From positions 126,481,388 to 126,545,387 of the forward strand of contig NC_134644.1 in assembly GCF_030463565.1 (NCBI RefSeq): 64,000 nt of DNA, written 5' to 3'. The DNA comes from Pelecanus crispus (lineage: Eukaryota > Chordata > Aves > Pelecaniformes > Pelecanidae). The position numbers were made by a program, and so were the translations under genes. Positions 23,167 to 35,800 of this stretch are shown here, one piece after another; position 1 is the stretch's first letter, and every line of letters starts with the position of its first letter. The notes beneath the pieces were generated by a model. That model saw only the letters and a program-made list of their open reading frames with translations. It did not search any database and was not told where the DNA came from.

Positions 23167-26100
23167 ATTGAGAAGTTGAATAATATTGCAGAATAAAGGT
23201 AGTATTTCTTACATTCAGCAAGAAGACTTAAAGCGGAATAATAAATCTCAATAAACAAAATTACATGTTCTTCATTTCCCTGTTAACAGCCCTTTGCCTC
23301 GCCATTATCAAGGAAGCAGCTCTGGTGCTTTCACTGCAGACAGTAGCAGATGATGGAAGTTACCCCCAAAATGGAGCTAGGAGAAAGTAATACTTGGCTA
23401 TGTCTACATTAACAAGTAGTGCGTCCTAAGAGGAGTGGATTCTGTAGACTGAAACAGCTGGCACTTTTCATCTTGTGGACTGGACTCCCATTAGCAGTTT
23501 GAGTGCAGTAGCTGTGTCCATGGAAAGCATTTTCTAGTTCAGTTACATCTAAAATCATTCTTTCGTACAAACCCAAATTGCAGTGAGCAAGCATGCTTCT
23601 CATCCAAACCAAAATAGTGCAGAAGTTATATCCTGCATATTGCCTCTGCAGGTCCAGTTCACGCCTTCTAAGGAACATTTCATCAACTCCAGGGTAGTTT
23701 TGCAGATGGCTGAGGTCGCTCACAGCCCAGGCTTCCTTTGAAAGGGCTGGTCCCATCTCCAGCCTGGAGCCACGGCCCCTTTCTCCTGTTTGTGCAGCTT
23801 TGGCCAAGTGGTTAGCTGGACCATTTCTTAAAAATAGGCTTAATTTTCAGCTGCGTTAGTTCGTTGCTCCAGATGATTATGAGTCTACTTGGGAAAGATT
23901 TATGGAGGTACAAAGTGGAGAGCAACTGGAGTGCAACTTGGGGTTTTTTTTATTGATGATTTTATTCAGCAAGTACTAGGGTTGAAAGAATTATTAAACT
24001 GAGTAAAACTCATAGATTTTACAAGCTATTTGGACTGTTTCATCTTTCCCTAAACTCTCCAGACACACAGAATGAAAGGAATATGTAACTTGAAGAAACC
24101 TTTTCCAAGAGAATCTTTGATCATGCTATTAGTAAAAAAAAATCTCTTGAGTAGTAGTGTTTATCTTTTGCTTTTCTCCTGCTCTTCAATTTTTTTGCCA
24201 ACTGTGATAATTTACAGTCACGGAGAGTGTAAACAGGGTACCTTCTAGGAATACTGCAAATTCTATTCATTAGAACCTGAATAACAAAATGTTCGTTTGG
24301 AAATATTACTTCTCACACCTTTTTGCATACAATAAAGGCAGTTTTAGAAATTTCTTTCTCTTCAATCAGCCTGTGGTGTGATAGATGAATTGCATCTACT
24401 TGACTATTGTGATCGTTAAATTTTAGCAAGCTTGAGACGGCCTTTCTGTGGCTACTTAATTGTTTCTACTGCATTGAAATACCTTTTGCAGTGAAAACCT
24501 GCACTGCTGATTCGGACTGAACTTCTTTAAATGATGAGGAAAAGTTTATTTAGTCTTTTTGCTTTGTTTGGTCTATTAAATGTGGTAAAAGACATCTGTT
24601 TGTGGAAAGACAGAGAGGCGATTCTAATCATATGAAAGACAGGAAATCTCAAATTGATTTTATCCCCTGGAGTAATATCTGGTGAACAATGGAAAACTCT
24701 GATGTTATAATCCCAAGGCTTTTTATTATTATTGTATGACGTTGCATTATGTAGCACTTTATTTATGTAACTAAAAACCTGGGAAAAATACTCTTTGTGA
24801 GCCAGGAAAATATTGATTACTAAGTGAGAATCTAGTGTTTGGCTCATTTTCATCTTCTTCTTCTGTCTCCAAGACTAATTACTTAAGTATGTTGAAAAGC
24901 AGAAGAGAAAATCCAGTTGAATACAACAGTAATGTGCCACCATTCCCTTTTAAGAAAAAAGATGAGGAAAATTTAGTATTAAGATGTATTTGTAAGTTCC
25001 TCTGCATTAAGCACATTGCTGTTTAACCCAAAATATTAAAATGTAACTGAAAAGCAACAATCTGTAAAGTCAGTGTCTCGGCTCTTTTAACAACACAGCT
25101 TGCACAGGTAACGTCTAAATTTGTAGCTTCTCTGTGGACACGAGTAACAAAAATCCACATGCTAGAAATACTGCATCTGGTCTTAAACCACAGTCCAACC
25201 CAACTACATTAAAAGTAACTCGAGGACATGACAGCTTCTTAATTCCGCCCTGTAGCAGGCAACAGTGCTGGCGGCAGCGGCCACGGCAGCCCCGGGGCAG
25301 TGGGGGGCTTCGGTCCTGCTGGCCACCGCGGCATCCACCGGCAACAGGCCCACCTCGTGTTGCCTCGGTGAGCCCCAGCTCCCGCCCCAGCACCGTGCTG
25401 GTGACCCAGTGTGCTCACAAATCACCTCTCAATGACTTACAGATGACTGTAAGTCAGTTACTTCTGACTAACATAGAAAATCGAATGTTCACACAAGCAT
25501 GAATTCTTGCACGGAGGAAAGAAAAAAAAGAAAACATTTACTTGTTACAAATAATTTCTGCTTCAAATTGATTAGAAAAGCAGTGAGTGCTACCGGTCAG
25601 GCAATACTACATGAAAAAGTAATCGAAAAATCTAGGAAGCTAAGCCAGCAGACATGGGTTACTAGCTTGCAAAGAAACACTGGGGGAAAAAAACACACTG
25701 GTGTACAAAGCTGGACCTGGAGGGGCAATAGTGCAAGGAAAAAGCATTGGATGCAAATCTCAGTTAGATGAAGAGGACAGAGCAATAGTTTGAGGGTAAA
25801 CGAAGGATAGGCAGGAGGGAGGGCCCTTGTGGCTGTGGTGGGACAGTCGGTGAATCTGTGTGGAAGCCACAGCTAGAGATATGATTGGAGCTGGAGACAA
25901 ATATGAGGAACAGGGGAATCAAAATAACAAAGGAAGTTTTTAAAGTTACTTGGCTTTAAATAGATTATTTTCCTATGTGTTGATAACAAAAAATAAATTT
26001 CAGGCAGTGTTTTTTCTCATTGCTGCTTTTCCATGAAAGAAGCATAGAAGCTAAGAAATTGCATAAATTAACAAAAAGATTTGAAACCTTCTCTTAAAAT

Positions 26101-29100
26101 GCCAACCATTAAAAATATCTGTGCTTATACAGCTTATCTTCTTAGCTGAATTCACAAGGGTTTTCCCTGCAGGAACTCTGTAGTTCCTCAAAGTACAAGC
26201 AGAAGTTAGAGATTACACACATGATTTTATAAACACAGCTTCATGGCAACACATGCTGTCACCAGGCAGCATGTGTCTACTTCAATTGACCTCACCCAAT
26301 TACTTAATTTTATGACTCCACAAACAAAGGTTAAGACATTAAGGTTTTAGAAGGCTATACCGAATAATAACATTGCCAGAGATTACTTTCTCATATAACA
26401 GTTTCATTAAAATCAGGTAAAGAGATGAAGGGTCAGGATGTAAGGAAGCTCACTGAAATTGAAATTCACATTTCAAGGCACCAGCACTGCTGCCTGACAT
26501 ATGTGCATGCTCTAGTGTCTCCCTTTTGGGAGTGGGAAATACTTGCTTCTTTTTGACTTGCCCAAGTGACAGGAAACTCACACGAGGAAATCCTCTACAA
26601 TCTTAGCATTTTCAATTAGGACAAGGGAACAAGGAGGAAAGGCGGCTCGGTGTGCTCTTTTTAGGCCAGTCAACAAACATCTGTTGTTGTGCTTCAATGT
26701 GTATTTTCTGTTGTAAAACTGTGGCTGATGCGTGGGTGGGAAAATGCTCTGTGTTTTCAGCAGCAGTGTTCATTATATGCACGCTTGGGTTACACCAGGG
26801 GAAATGTATCCCAGAGCTTCTGCTTGGGAACCGTCTCCCCGTGTCTCATCCCTTCTGATTATTCCCCATCTCCTTAATGCAGTTTTGTGTAGATTATCTG
26901 TGGGCACGGGTTATCTGAAGTATGCTATGCCTTGACTGAAGGGACAGTGAAGCCACAGTAAGGGCCCAAGAGGGAAAACTGTCTCATGTTTTATCACGTT
27001 ACGATGTTTCCCAGCTCTTCTCTCTCAAGGTTATGCTTGTGTCCCTTCAACAGACACTGTGTTCTGTAAATATCATGGCTTCGGTAGCCCTTGCTGTTTT
27101 TCATCAGGGCTAATACAACCAGCTAGCAGGCCAAGCTTAGCCTCTTCAAACTACTGCCTGCTAGAGCCTTCTCATACGGTATTTCTCTCTCTTTCCTTTG
27201 GCCTGCCCCAACAACCAGCCTGAAGAAACCCTCCCCGTACTGGGTAAGGACGTCTGGTCCCCGAGCCCCCGGGGGTGCCTCGGCAGAGGGTGCTGGGGAG
27301 GCTCTGCACTGGCATTTGGAGCAGCTACAGCAGCTCAGTGGTCGCAGATGGGGCTGGGACCATTTCTGGGTGAGGTACAGGAGAAGGCTCAAGTCTCGAC
27401 AGAGCAGCTCTGTCATCAGGTGGGGTCTAAAGCAAGGGCAGGCGCTGCCAGGCAGATTTATATGCACGCAGAGAAGATGATGATACTGTTTAACCTCTTT
27501 GGGGAATCAGTCTAAAAACTCATGAATGAGCATCACTGTCACTCCAGAGCTAACGAGCCCCTTAAAGCTTTGTGACTCTCCAGAATACTTAGCTTAACGA
27601 TGCTCAAAGACCACAAAAATAGAAAATAAAGAACTGACAAACATTGAAATCTTATGTCTGAGTACTAAAACCTGTCTGATATAAATCAATAAATGCCCAA
27701 CTTTGCCCTACTTGAACAGTTACTGCAGCTGTTTCTTTCAAATTTGTGTAGAAAGTGCACAGCACTCAGATAAACGACAGCTAAGCTGAAGGGTTTAACT
27801 CTATCCCTTGATTAAGAAAAAAAAATTTTAGGTGAAATTTTTTAGGGGAGTCACACTAAACAGAGGTTCCTCCACTTGTTCTGCACTTAGAGGAATGAAT
27901 CTAATGCAATAAATATCCTCATTTTCAACTTTTACTGTCGTTATCCCCATCAGAAATCATCAGCCTTCATTGATAGCAGTGCTACCAGGGAAGTGAACTC
28001 TGCTTCTCCACCCTGCTGCTTGATTATGTTCAGACACTAGTTACTCTTCTAGAAGTATAGTACAATTTATTTTTCCCCTAGATGTATGAGCTTGCACTTG
28101 ACTTTTTAGGATTCACTTTCTTTGAATGGGTCCAATTTATCCTGGAATCTAGATCACACTGTGCGATGTCCATTACCATCATGATTTATCAATTCATCTG
28201 TGCTTTTGGCATCTGCAAATACAGTCATTTGGTGGGTTTATATTTGTTTCCAGATTATTCATAGGAATATCATGTAAGATCAGGTATGTATGTTTTTGAT
28301 GCTACTTTGTAAAAACTGTCATATAGCATTTCTTATTTCCTGTGTACCTTATTCATATTATATAATGCTAATTTATTTTAGTTTGAAGGCCATGAAAGAC
28401 TAAGTTCAATATTCTATGTAAGTGTATTATGTCAGCACAGTTACCAAAAGCACTTACATTTGTAACTTCATCAGAGAACAACCTGAGTTCAGCTTGCCAA
28501 GTCCTATTTCTGAAACCATGTTAAGCATCAATATACTTTTATGACTGAACTTCATCTTTTACATTTTATAACTGATGAGGTCAACCATGTCATTTGAGTC
28601 CAGCATTGGAGGACTTCCATGGTATGCACAGAATTGTTAACAATAATTAACAGCAAGACAGAAAACTCCTCAGCCAACTCTTCTAGGATTATTGGGTACA
28701 AGCTCTTTCTGCCTTCCTTTTAGAATATTTATTCCTAATTAATGTGGTTTAATACTTACATTGTCATTATGGGCTAACAAATTATCCAATAGCCTGATCA
28801 GAGATAAATACAACCTTTTGCTCCTTACTAGCTAACTGTTGAACACTTCTTTACACCATTAGCACTCTCCTATCAATCTAGTACCAAGCCTTAGCTGCTG
28901 TTTTACCTTCTTTTGTTTATACTTAAGATTTCCTTCTGTTGTCCCTAGTTTTACTAGGCTTCAATTTTCTTTGGCTTCATTTGGTAATTTTTATTGACAT
29001 ATTTGTGATTGCTATCTACTTCTAACTATTGTCTTACCTTCCTTTTCCCTAAAAGGGTTTTAATAAAATTGTTCATTTTAATATTTAAAATATTGTGGAA

Positions 29101-29234
29101 CACTTTCTATCCAATAAAGTCTTCTGATACGCACCCTGATTTTCATTAATATTCTTAAGTTTCTTCCCTAGTACCTTCTCATATTTTCTTAATTCTTAAG
29201 TTTTTTTTTCTTCTAGGAAACTAATCAGGCAGAT
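23167..29234. other. Intergenic DNA between two CR1 copies
   Basis: About 6 kb with no recognisable exon, RNA gene or repeat. Two short GC-richer patches (25250-25400 and 27230-27370) give open frames on both strands (up to 122 and 114 residues). None resembles a known protein, and paired overlapping frames of this kind fit composition better than coding. Confidence 0.7.
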
Positions 29235-29788
29235 ATCATAGAATCATAGAATCACAGAATGCTTTGGGTTGGAAGGGACCTTTAGAGGTCATCTAGCCCA
29301 ACCCCCCTGCAGGGAGCAGGGACAGCTTTAACCAGATCAGGGTGCTCAGAGCCCCGTCCAACCTGACCTTGAATGTTGCCAGGGATGGGGCCTCCACCAC
29401 CTCTCTGGGCAACCTGTTCCAGTGCTTCACCACCCTCATTGTAAAAAGTTTCTTCCTTATAGCCAGTCTAAATCTATTCTTCTTTAGTTTAAATCCATTA
29501 CTCCTTGTCCTGGCACAACAGGCCCTGTTAAAAAGATTCTCCCCATCTTTCCTGTAGGCCCCCTTTAAGTCCTGAAAGGCCGCAATAAGGTCTCCTCGCA
29601 GCCTTCTCTTCTCCAGGCTGAACAACCCCAACTCTCTCAGCCTGGCCTCGTAGGAGAGGTGCTCCAGCCCTCGGATCATTTTTGTGGCCCTCCTCTGGAC
29701 CCACTCCAACAGGTCCATGTCCTTCTTGTGCTGAGGGCTCCAGAGCTGGACGCAGTACTCCAGGTGAGGTCTCACCAGAGCAGAGTAT
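29235..29788 (-). mobile_element. CR1 LINE fragment of a second subfamily
   Basis: On the minus strand this encodes the ORF2 C-terminus ([16 protein letters not shown] to [10 protein letters not shown]), open for about 165 codons. It is followed by the short 3' UTR and the octamer tail, seen on the plus strand as TCATAGAATCATAGAATCAC at the left end. The 3' part (TTGGGTTGGAAGGGACCTTT on the plus strand) differs clearly from the copy at 20.4-23.2 kb, so it belongs to another CR1 subfamily. It is 5'-truncated near 29788. Confidence 0.93.
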
Positions 29789-32430
29789 CTGTATTTATCT
29801 GTACGTGTGTATCTAAGTAAATACATACACATCTATGAATGCCTACTCGGCCATAAATGTGCACACGTTAACAGATCTTGGCTGAGCCTGTACTCTGTCT
29901 GCTCTTATTTGATGTAATTGGTTATGAGCACTGATCTTCATGCCACCACAAGCTTCCAGCCTTGTGATCATCCCAGCCCATCCCACCACGGTCAGATCTG
30001 TGTGTGTACCACCTATTCGGTACTGGAAAATTACCGTCAGTAATTCCAAAAATCTCTAACGCAGTTTTACTGCTGTCTTCTTGAGACTTCCATTCTCCAT
30101 ATGTCAATGATGACAATGCCGTTTTTATTTTCACATATTATTGACAGGCACTTAAAGGCTTATTTGGGTTTTCTAATGCTTTTTTAAAGAAGCATTTTAC
30201 TTTTATCCTTCAAAATATAATGTCTTCGATATTCATACTTACATTAGGTCAGATTTTAAATGAGTATGTGATTTACCAGAAAAAACCTTACAGTTTTAGT
30301 CCCTGATTGATTGTCTTTTATAACATTTGCACTTAATTATCTTACAGTGGCTAATGACATTTTATAACTTTATATTATTAATGCAATTATATGCAAATAA
30401 ATTAAATTTGGGTATAACTGAGATCTGAATCTTAACCAAGTGACACCAAACGTAAGGCAGCAGTAGACAAAATTAGAGTTCAGCCAGTAGCATGGTATTA
30501 TCATTTTCCTTGTGATTTATTTGATACTAAAGAAAAGCAGTAACTGACAGAGGAAATCCATTGACTTGATTCTGACTGACAAGATTTTACATATGCTGGA
30601 ACGTATTTTGTTGCAGTTTCTGTAACAATGCATACTGCTGTCCTGATTTTTGTGGTTTTTACCTAAGATGAGATGTAATTCTTCTTAGATCTGCTTTTAT
30701 TATTCATCAGTGGGGTAGCATATGAGTAAATAGCAGGCACAGGAAATGTTGCTATCCTTCTGTTGTCACTACATATTTGATTTGGCAAGTTAATAACATG
30801 ACTGTAAAAGCTGTTTGTATGAGATAATCATCACTGCAGAGTCTGGGCCCAGAAAATGGTGATATCTTCCTCCAAAACCAAACCTGTGATGGAAATTTCC
30901 ACACAAATCAGTTTGACAGGAGATTACTAGTTTTATTGCAGGCCAGACACAGACTGAAAGATACCAAACTTGCTGATGTTTTCATCTTGGAGTTGCCCAA
31001 TCTACTGCATTTCCCTTTTTATTTTGTACTCAAAAGTGGGTCATACTTGACTTTGCTTCTGTAAAAATATTAAGCTACAGAAAATACACTGGATACTGGA
31101 AAATATACACATATATTGAGACACGCACAGATACTAGTTTTTCTGCTTCTATATTCAAATTTCCTCAATGTTAAAGAAAAAAGCAATAATCTGTCATAAT
31201 AAAAAATACACTGCCCGAAAGATATTGAAACCTATTCCAACTGTACCTAGTAGAGCAGACAGAACTTCTAGCCAAGTAAGAAACAGACAGACAGATCGTA
31301 ATTCACTTCTGTGCGTTACTAAATGTATCGTGAAGTTTCCAGTACTTGTAGAAATAACTGCGAATACTATCTTTGTTCTGCGGGTGTTTACGTACTTGGG
31401 GACACCTAGAAAGAATCTGCTTTTATTTTTATTCATCACAGACAAAAATAACCCAACAGTAGCTTTCGTAGGTCGCTTTGAGAGCTACATTGAGGCTACC
31501 ATGCAATGTTTGCACACGTTCAACTCCTTCCAGGATTCTCCCTTGCCTCTTTCACATTCCACCATGGGCAGAGGAGCTCCATGCACAGGGATGCATGACC
31601 TGAGAGAACACGTCAAGAAAAATCACAGCTTTGTTTCCACAGCTCAGCAGCCCTTGGACACCTTAACTTCTACTAAAATTAACCTACGTTTGTGTCCATT
31701 GCCAACACAAGGACATGCCTCATGTCTTCTGTTGCCCCGTGTTGTTGTTTGCCACAGACATCCCCATCACAGCTATCATCAGGGTACATGGTGAAGAAGA
31801 GGCTGAAAACAGGTAAAACAGAGAACTAAGGTCCTTCATGACCTTTACAAATAGAGAGAAAAAGAATTTCTCCCAAATATCTATTGCCATTGTCTATAGT
31901 TTTTAGCCATCCCATCTTTCCCTGTTTTCTTTGACAGCGCTGGCTGACTGTCCATCGTGCTGGCACAATTAATGTGGGCCACTGTTGTCCACATCTGAGA
32001 AAATGCCATCTCCAGTGCTCATAGAATTTATTTTAAAAAGTAATCATTGACTGAATTATCAGCTTCGAGATAATTCTGCCTGCCACCACTGCCACCACCA
32101 CAAAGAGTGGCTGCCTGCCACTATTTTAAGTGCCTTGTCACTTCCATCTGCGCTCACCGGTTCCGCGCCTTGGTAGTTAAAGCAGCATCACGGCTCTAAT
32201 CTCTCTTAAAAATACTAGTATTTCGTAAGTATGCATCACAGGGAGTCACAAGAAATAACGCCGTGGCGATTCGATTTTGACGCTTTTTCGGCTTAAAAAA
32301 ATTCAAGGTCACGCCTACCTCGTGGCCAGTTCAAGACCTCAACCCCCTCCCCATCCACAGCACCCCTGCACCCCGCGATGTAAAATTCTGTTGAAAAAAC
32401 AAAGAAGGGGATGGGGGGATGGGGTGGGGT
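29789..32430. other. Intergenic DNA upstream of RNF125
   Basis: AT-rich DNA. The only sizeable open frame is 31168-31794 (plus strand, 208 codons), which resembles nothing I know. It shows no domain, signal peptide or splice context and is treated as chance. Confidence 0.65.
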
Positions 32431-32595
32431 GTCCCTCCGCCGCTCTCCCAGCACGGGGGAGACCTGCCGCTATCCCAGATCCCGCCGGGCCGGAGCGGTG
32501 AGGCGGGACCTGCCGGGCGGGGCCCCGCGGGGATCCCTCTCCCTGCCGGGGCGGCCTCGGTGGGCGGCCGGCGAGGGCTTCCCGCAGGCGGCGGG

Positions 32596-32623
32596 CGGCT
32601 CGGCTCGGCTCGGCTCGGCTCGG
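32596..32623 (+). repeat. (GGCTC)n pentanucleotide array upstream of RNF125
   Basis: Five tandem CGGCT/GGCTC units are followed by interrupted copies up to about 32660. The array ends about 40 bp before the RNF125 ATG, so it is probably in the 5' UTR or core promoter. A similar array precedes RNF138. Confidence 0.85.
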
Positions 32624-32665
32624 TCCGGGGCTGCTCGGCTCGGTCCGGCTGGGCTCGGCGGCGCC

Positions 32666-32847
32666 ATGGGCTCGGCGCTGGGCGGCGGCACGGGCCGGGC
32701 GGCGGCGGAGCGGCGGCGGCGGCGGCGGCAGCAGCAGCCGGCCCCGGCCCCGGCCCCGGCCCCGGGGCAGCCGCCCGCCCCGTCCTTCGAGTGCGCCGTG
32801 TGCCTGGAGGTGCTGGAGCGCCCCGTGCGGACGCCCTGCGGACACGT
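32666..32847 (+). CDS. RNF125: RNF125 coding exon 1
   Basis: It encodes residues 1-60 plus two bases: the myristoylation-type start MGSALGG, the Arg and Pro-Ala tracts, and the first half of the RING up to CGHV. The ATG sits in GCGCCATGG, which has G at +4. The donor is a strong GTAAGT at 32848. The exon ends in phase 2 inside the Val after the RING histidine. Confidence 0.94.
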
Positions 32848-35800
32848 GTAAGTGCCCGGGGCCGGCGGCCGCAGCCCCGCGGCGGAAGGGCCGGAGCCAG
32901 CGCCGGCCCGGGCGAGGGGGCTCCCCGAGGTTCCGTGCCGGCGGAGCGGCCCTGGGATGGAGGCGGGCGGGAGGTCGGGGTGTGGGGCTGGCAAGGGGAG
33001 AGGTGCGGGGTGCGGACAGCCGGGGTTCGCCCGGCCGGGGAGAGGCCTGAGGGAGAAGCCGAGGGAGAGGGGGAAAAATCCGCCTGGAGCTGACCGAAAG
33101 TAGAGTAACCGTGTTTCCTCAGTGGTTTACATATAGGTAAAGGGTAAAGCAGCAGCACTGTCCGCATGCCTCCATAGGCGGCGGGCACAGGTAAGCGGCT
33201 CCGCAGTCAGCCCGTTTAAGATTGAACTACCTGAAATAAGTCGCATCTGTTTCCCTGCTGACTGCAGAGAGAGGTTGGGACACCTGTGCCCTATTTTTTT
33301 TTTCCTGTTACATACCTAGAAGTATGTCTAGATTCATCCCAACTAACTTTGCTTAAGGTTAGGATATGCCGGAAAATCCATTCGCAGATAGCTGCTTTAG
33401 GATAAGGCTGGTTATTCTGGACCACTTAAAAAATCAACGAGTAAAACCGGCTGTTCTAGAGCGAGTGTGTTCTGGTTCAGATTCCAAGTGGGTATTTCTA
33501 ATGGTTGTCTTCGCCACAAATTTAATGTGAGCCATAACTAGAGTATCGCCCCTAATCTCAGTCTCGTCCAGATGCAAGCATGGCATAAAGGTCCCAAATA
33601 GAATCAGCACAGAGCAACATATGCAGGTGTAGAATGCAAGAACAAACATGAACCATCTGCTAGTGACTCCCTTTACAAACGGCACCTGGCACAGGCATCC
33701 TAGTGATAACGGCAGTCAGAAGTATGGCTTAAGCCACTGTTTAGGAATAATTTTGGAAAAATTAAAAAAAAGAAAGAAAAACAGAATAAAAGGCTTCCTA
33801 GCAAGTTTCTGAGCCCGTTCTTAGTTTCCAGGACGACTTGTTGGCCTCAGAAACTATCGGCAACTTTGCAGAGTTCCTTCTCAACAGAAATCCAGCCAAG
33901 TAGCTGCGCCTTTTCTGATATTCGCCTGGGGAGGCTTGTTTTATTATTTATTCCAGGTCATGGAAAATGATGTGCTCCTGAGCCGAGACATACACATGTA
34001 TGTATGTCTAAAAATGCAACTGTTTGCAGCACCCTCAGTATCTTCAAGAACTAATGTATTAGCTTTTGTTGGATTTGAGAAGAGTTATGCAGCCTCTAAC
34101 TAGAAACTTGAGGCAATTGTTTGGAGGCTGAACGGAAGGGGAAAAAAGTAGGGCTTAGCAATGTTCAGGGTCAATATCCTGAGATGCTTAGGTTTTGTTT
34201 CATCTACCTGCACTGCTTTAAGTTTTGTTTGTTTATTTGTTTTACCTGTTTAGATATGGACTGAGCGAATAAAGCAGAGTGATAAATTGGGTTAAGGGTG
34301 GAGGGTTTTTTGTTGTTGAACCTGAAATTCTTGCAATTTGTTTTTACAGTCAACTGAACAAATCACTGACTAGTAGCAAAAGACTATTTGTGTATAGTGC
34401 ATGAGCGTAGTTGCTCTTCACCAATCCTTGCATCCTTTATGTTAACTTTTTTTCTGCTACTGACAGTTTTAGGGGGAGGGTGAACAAACTGGCAAAGGGT
34501 AATCTGATTTTGTATTTTGTGACATTAAAAGGGGAAAGCTCTCAGACAGCATGTGTGAACCTTGTACAGGGTTATTTATAGAAGACTCATCTGTTCCTCA
34601 AGGAAACAAAGAAACCTTTTCAACCCTGTCTAAAGTGCAGGAATAATCTAAGCTAAAACCTGCCCGAGGGCAAACCGTGTGTAACAATTCAGAGTTTATC
34701 CTTGGACAGGGAGCATGTTGGGTCTTGGCTGTACTCTCTTTGCACTTTGTGTAATCATTTATACTTCTGTAACTGCAAAATACCACCTTCTGTCTGACTT
34801 AGGCTTTGATTGTATTTTACATGGCTCCGTGGAGCTATATAGGAAGAAGGCTTCCAAAGAAGAGATTACATCTGAAATCCTGCTATAGGTCGATCACAGG
34901 CTGTTAAGTATGTTAGAAATGCTGTTGCGGAGTGCACTGGCAAGCTTGGCAAGTTGTTTTACAGCGGCTTAAGAAGGTTTTGCCTCAGCTTCCAACTCCA
35001 CGCCTCTGCTGGAGTTGCTGTCTACATAGCAGAGCTGGTGGGGGCAATGTGGATTTAGCACCTCTGGTGCAAAGGTTAGCATTTTAGCAACTGGGAAAGG
35101 AGGTGGATTTGTACTAAAACGCCAAACTGAGTAGAAGTATCTGAGAGATAAGCACATGATACCTTCTGCTGGGCTGGAGGGTTGGGAGAGGAGACAGAAG
35201 GAAAGGTGGGTAACCTTTGGTTTATGGTTGGACTCGATCTTAAAAGGTCTTCTCCAACCTAAATGATTCTATGATTCAACAGAGGGGCAGCACAGGAGAG
35301 TGTGAGTGGCAACATCCTAAATTGGCACAGCATGACCACCAGTACAAGCTGATTTGAGTGATCTGCTGATCATGACCGCAGTGATTTACGGTTTTTGGTG
35401 CCTCTCTTCTGGAAGCTACTGCATTGAATTTCCAAGCAGAATTGACAAAAAGGAAGATGTTCCTGCTCCTTAGCTGTTTCAATGCAAAGTCAGCAGTTTA
35501 TTTAGGTGAAATTTTGCGTTCACGCAGCTGGGGTTGCAGACACAAGTTTGCTTCTGCTGCAGGGCTGTGGTACTTAGGAGAGGGGCACAAGTGCACATCT
35601 ATCGCAGAGGTGCGAGGACTTTTGCCACCTCCTCACCCTTATGTGTCTGCTGTCTGCACACTCACCCAGGCTGAGCAGCGCACTCACTGTGGGTTGCAGT
35701 CTGGCACAACAGCTCCTCCAAAGCCAGGGGGGCAGCAGTCAGTCTGCATCCTTTCTTTTGTCCTTCCTTGCAGCCCCAGGCTGTCACTCTACCTGAGACC

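Larger units (their letters stand above)
32430..33100 (+). promoter_or_regulatory. RNF125: CpG island promoter of RNF125
   Basis: A CpG-dense block surrounds coding exon 1 and begins sharply after an AT-rich flank at about 32410. No TATA box is seen near the start codon. A GGCTC pentanucleotide array lies inside the probable 5' UTR. Long overlapping frames on both strands here reflect composition. Confidence 0.82.

Noticed and set aside
32331-33188. Minus-strand frame of 285 codons over the RNF125 island
   Set aside because: It is antisense to RNF125 exon 1 and made of Pro/Ala/Arg-rich sequence typical of reversed CpG-island DNA.
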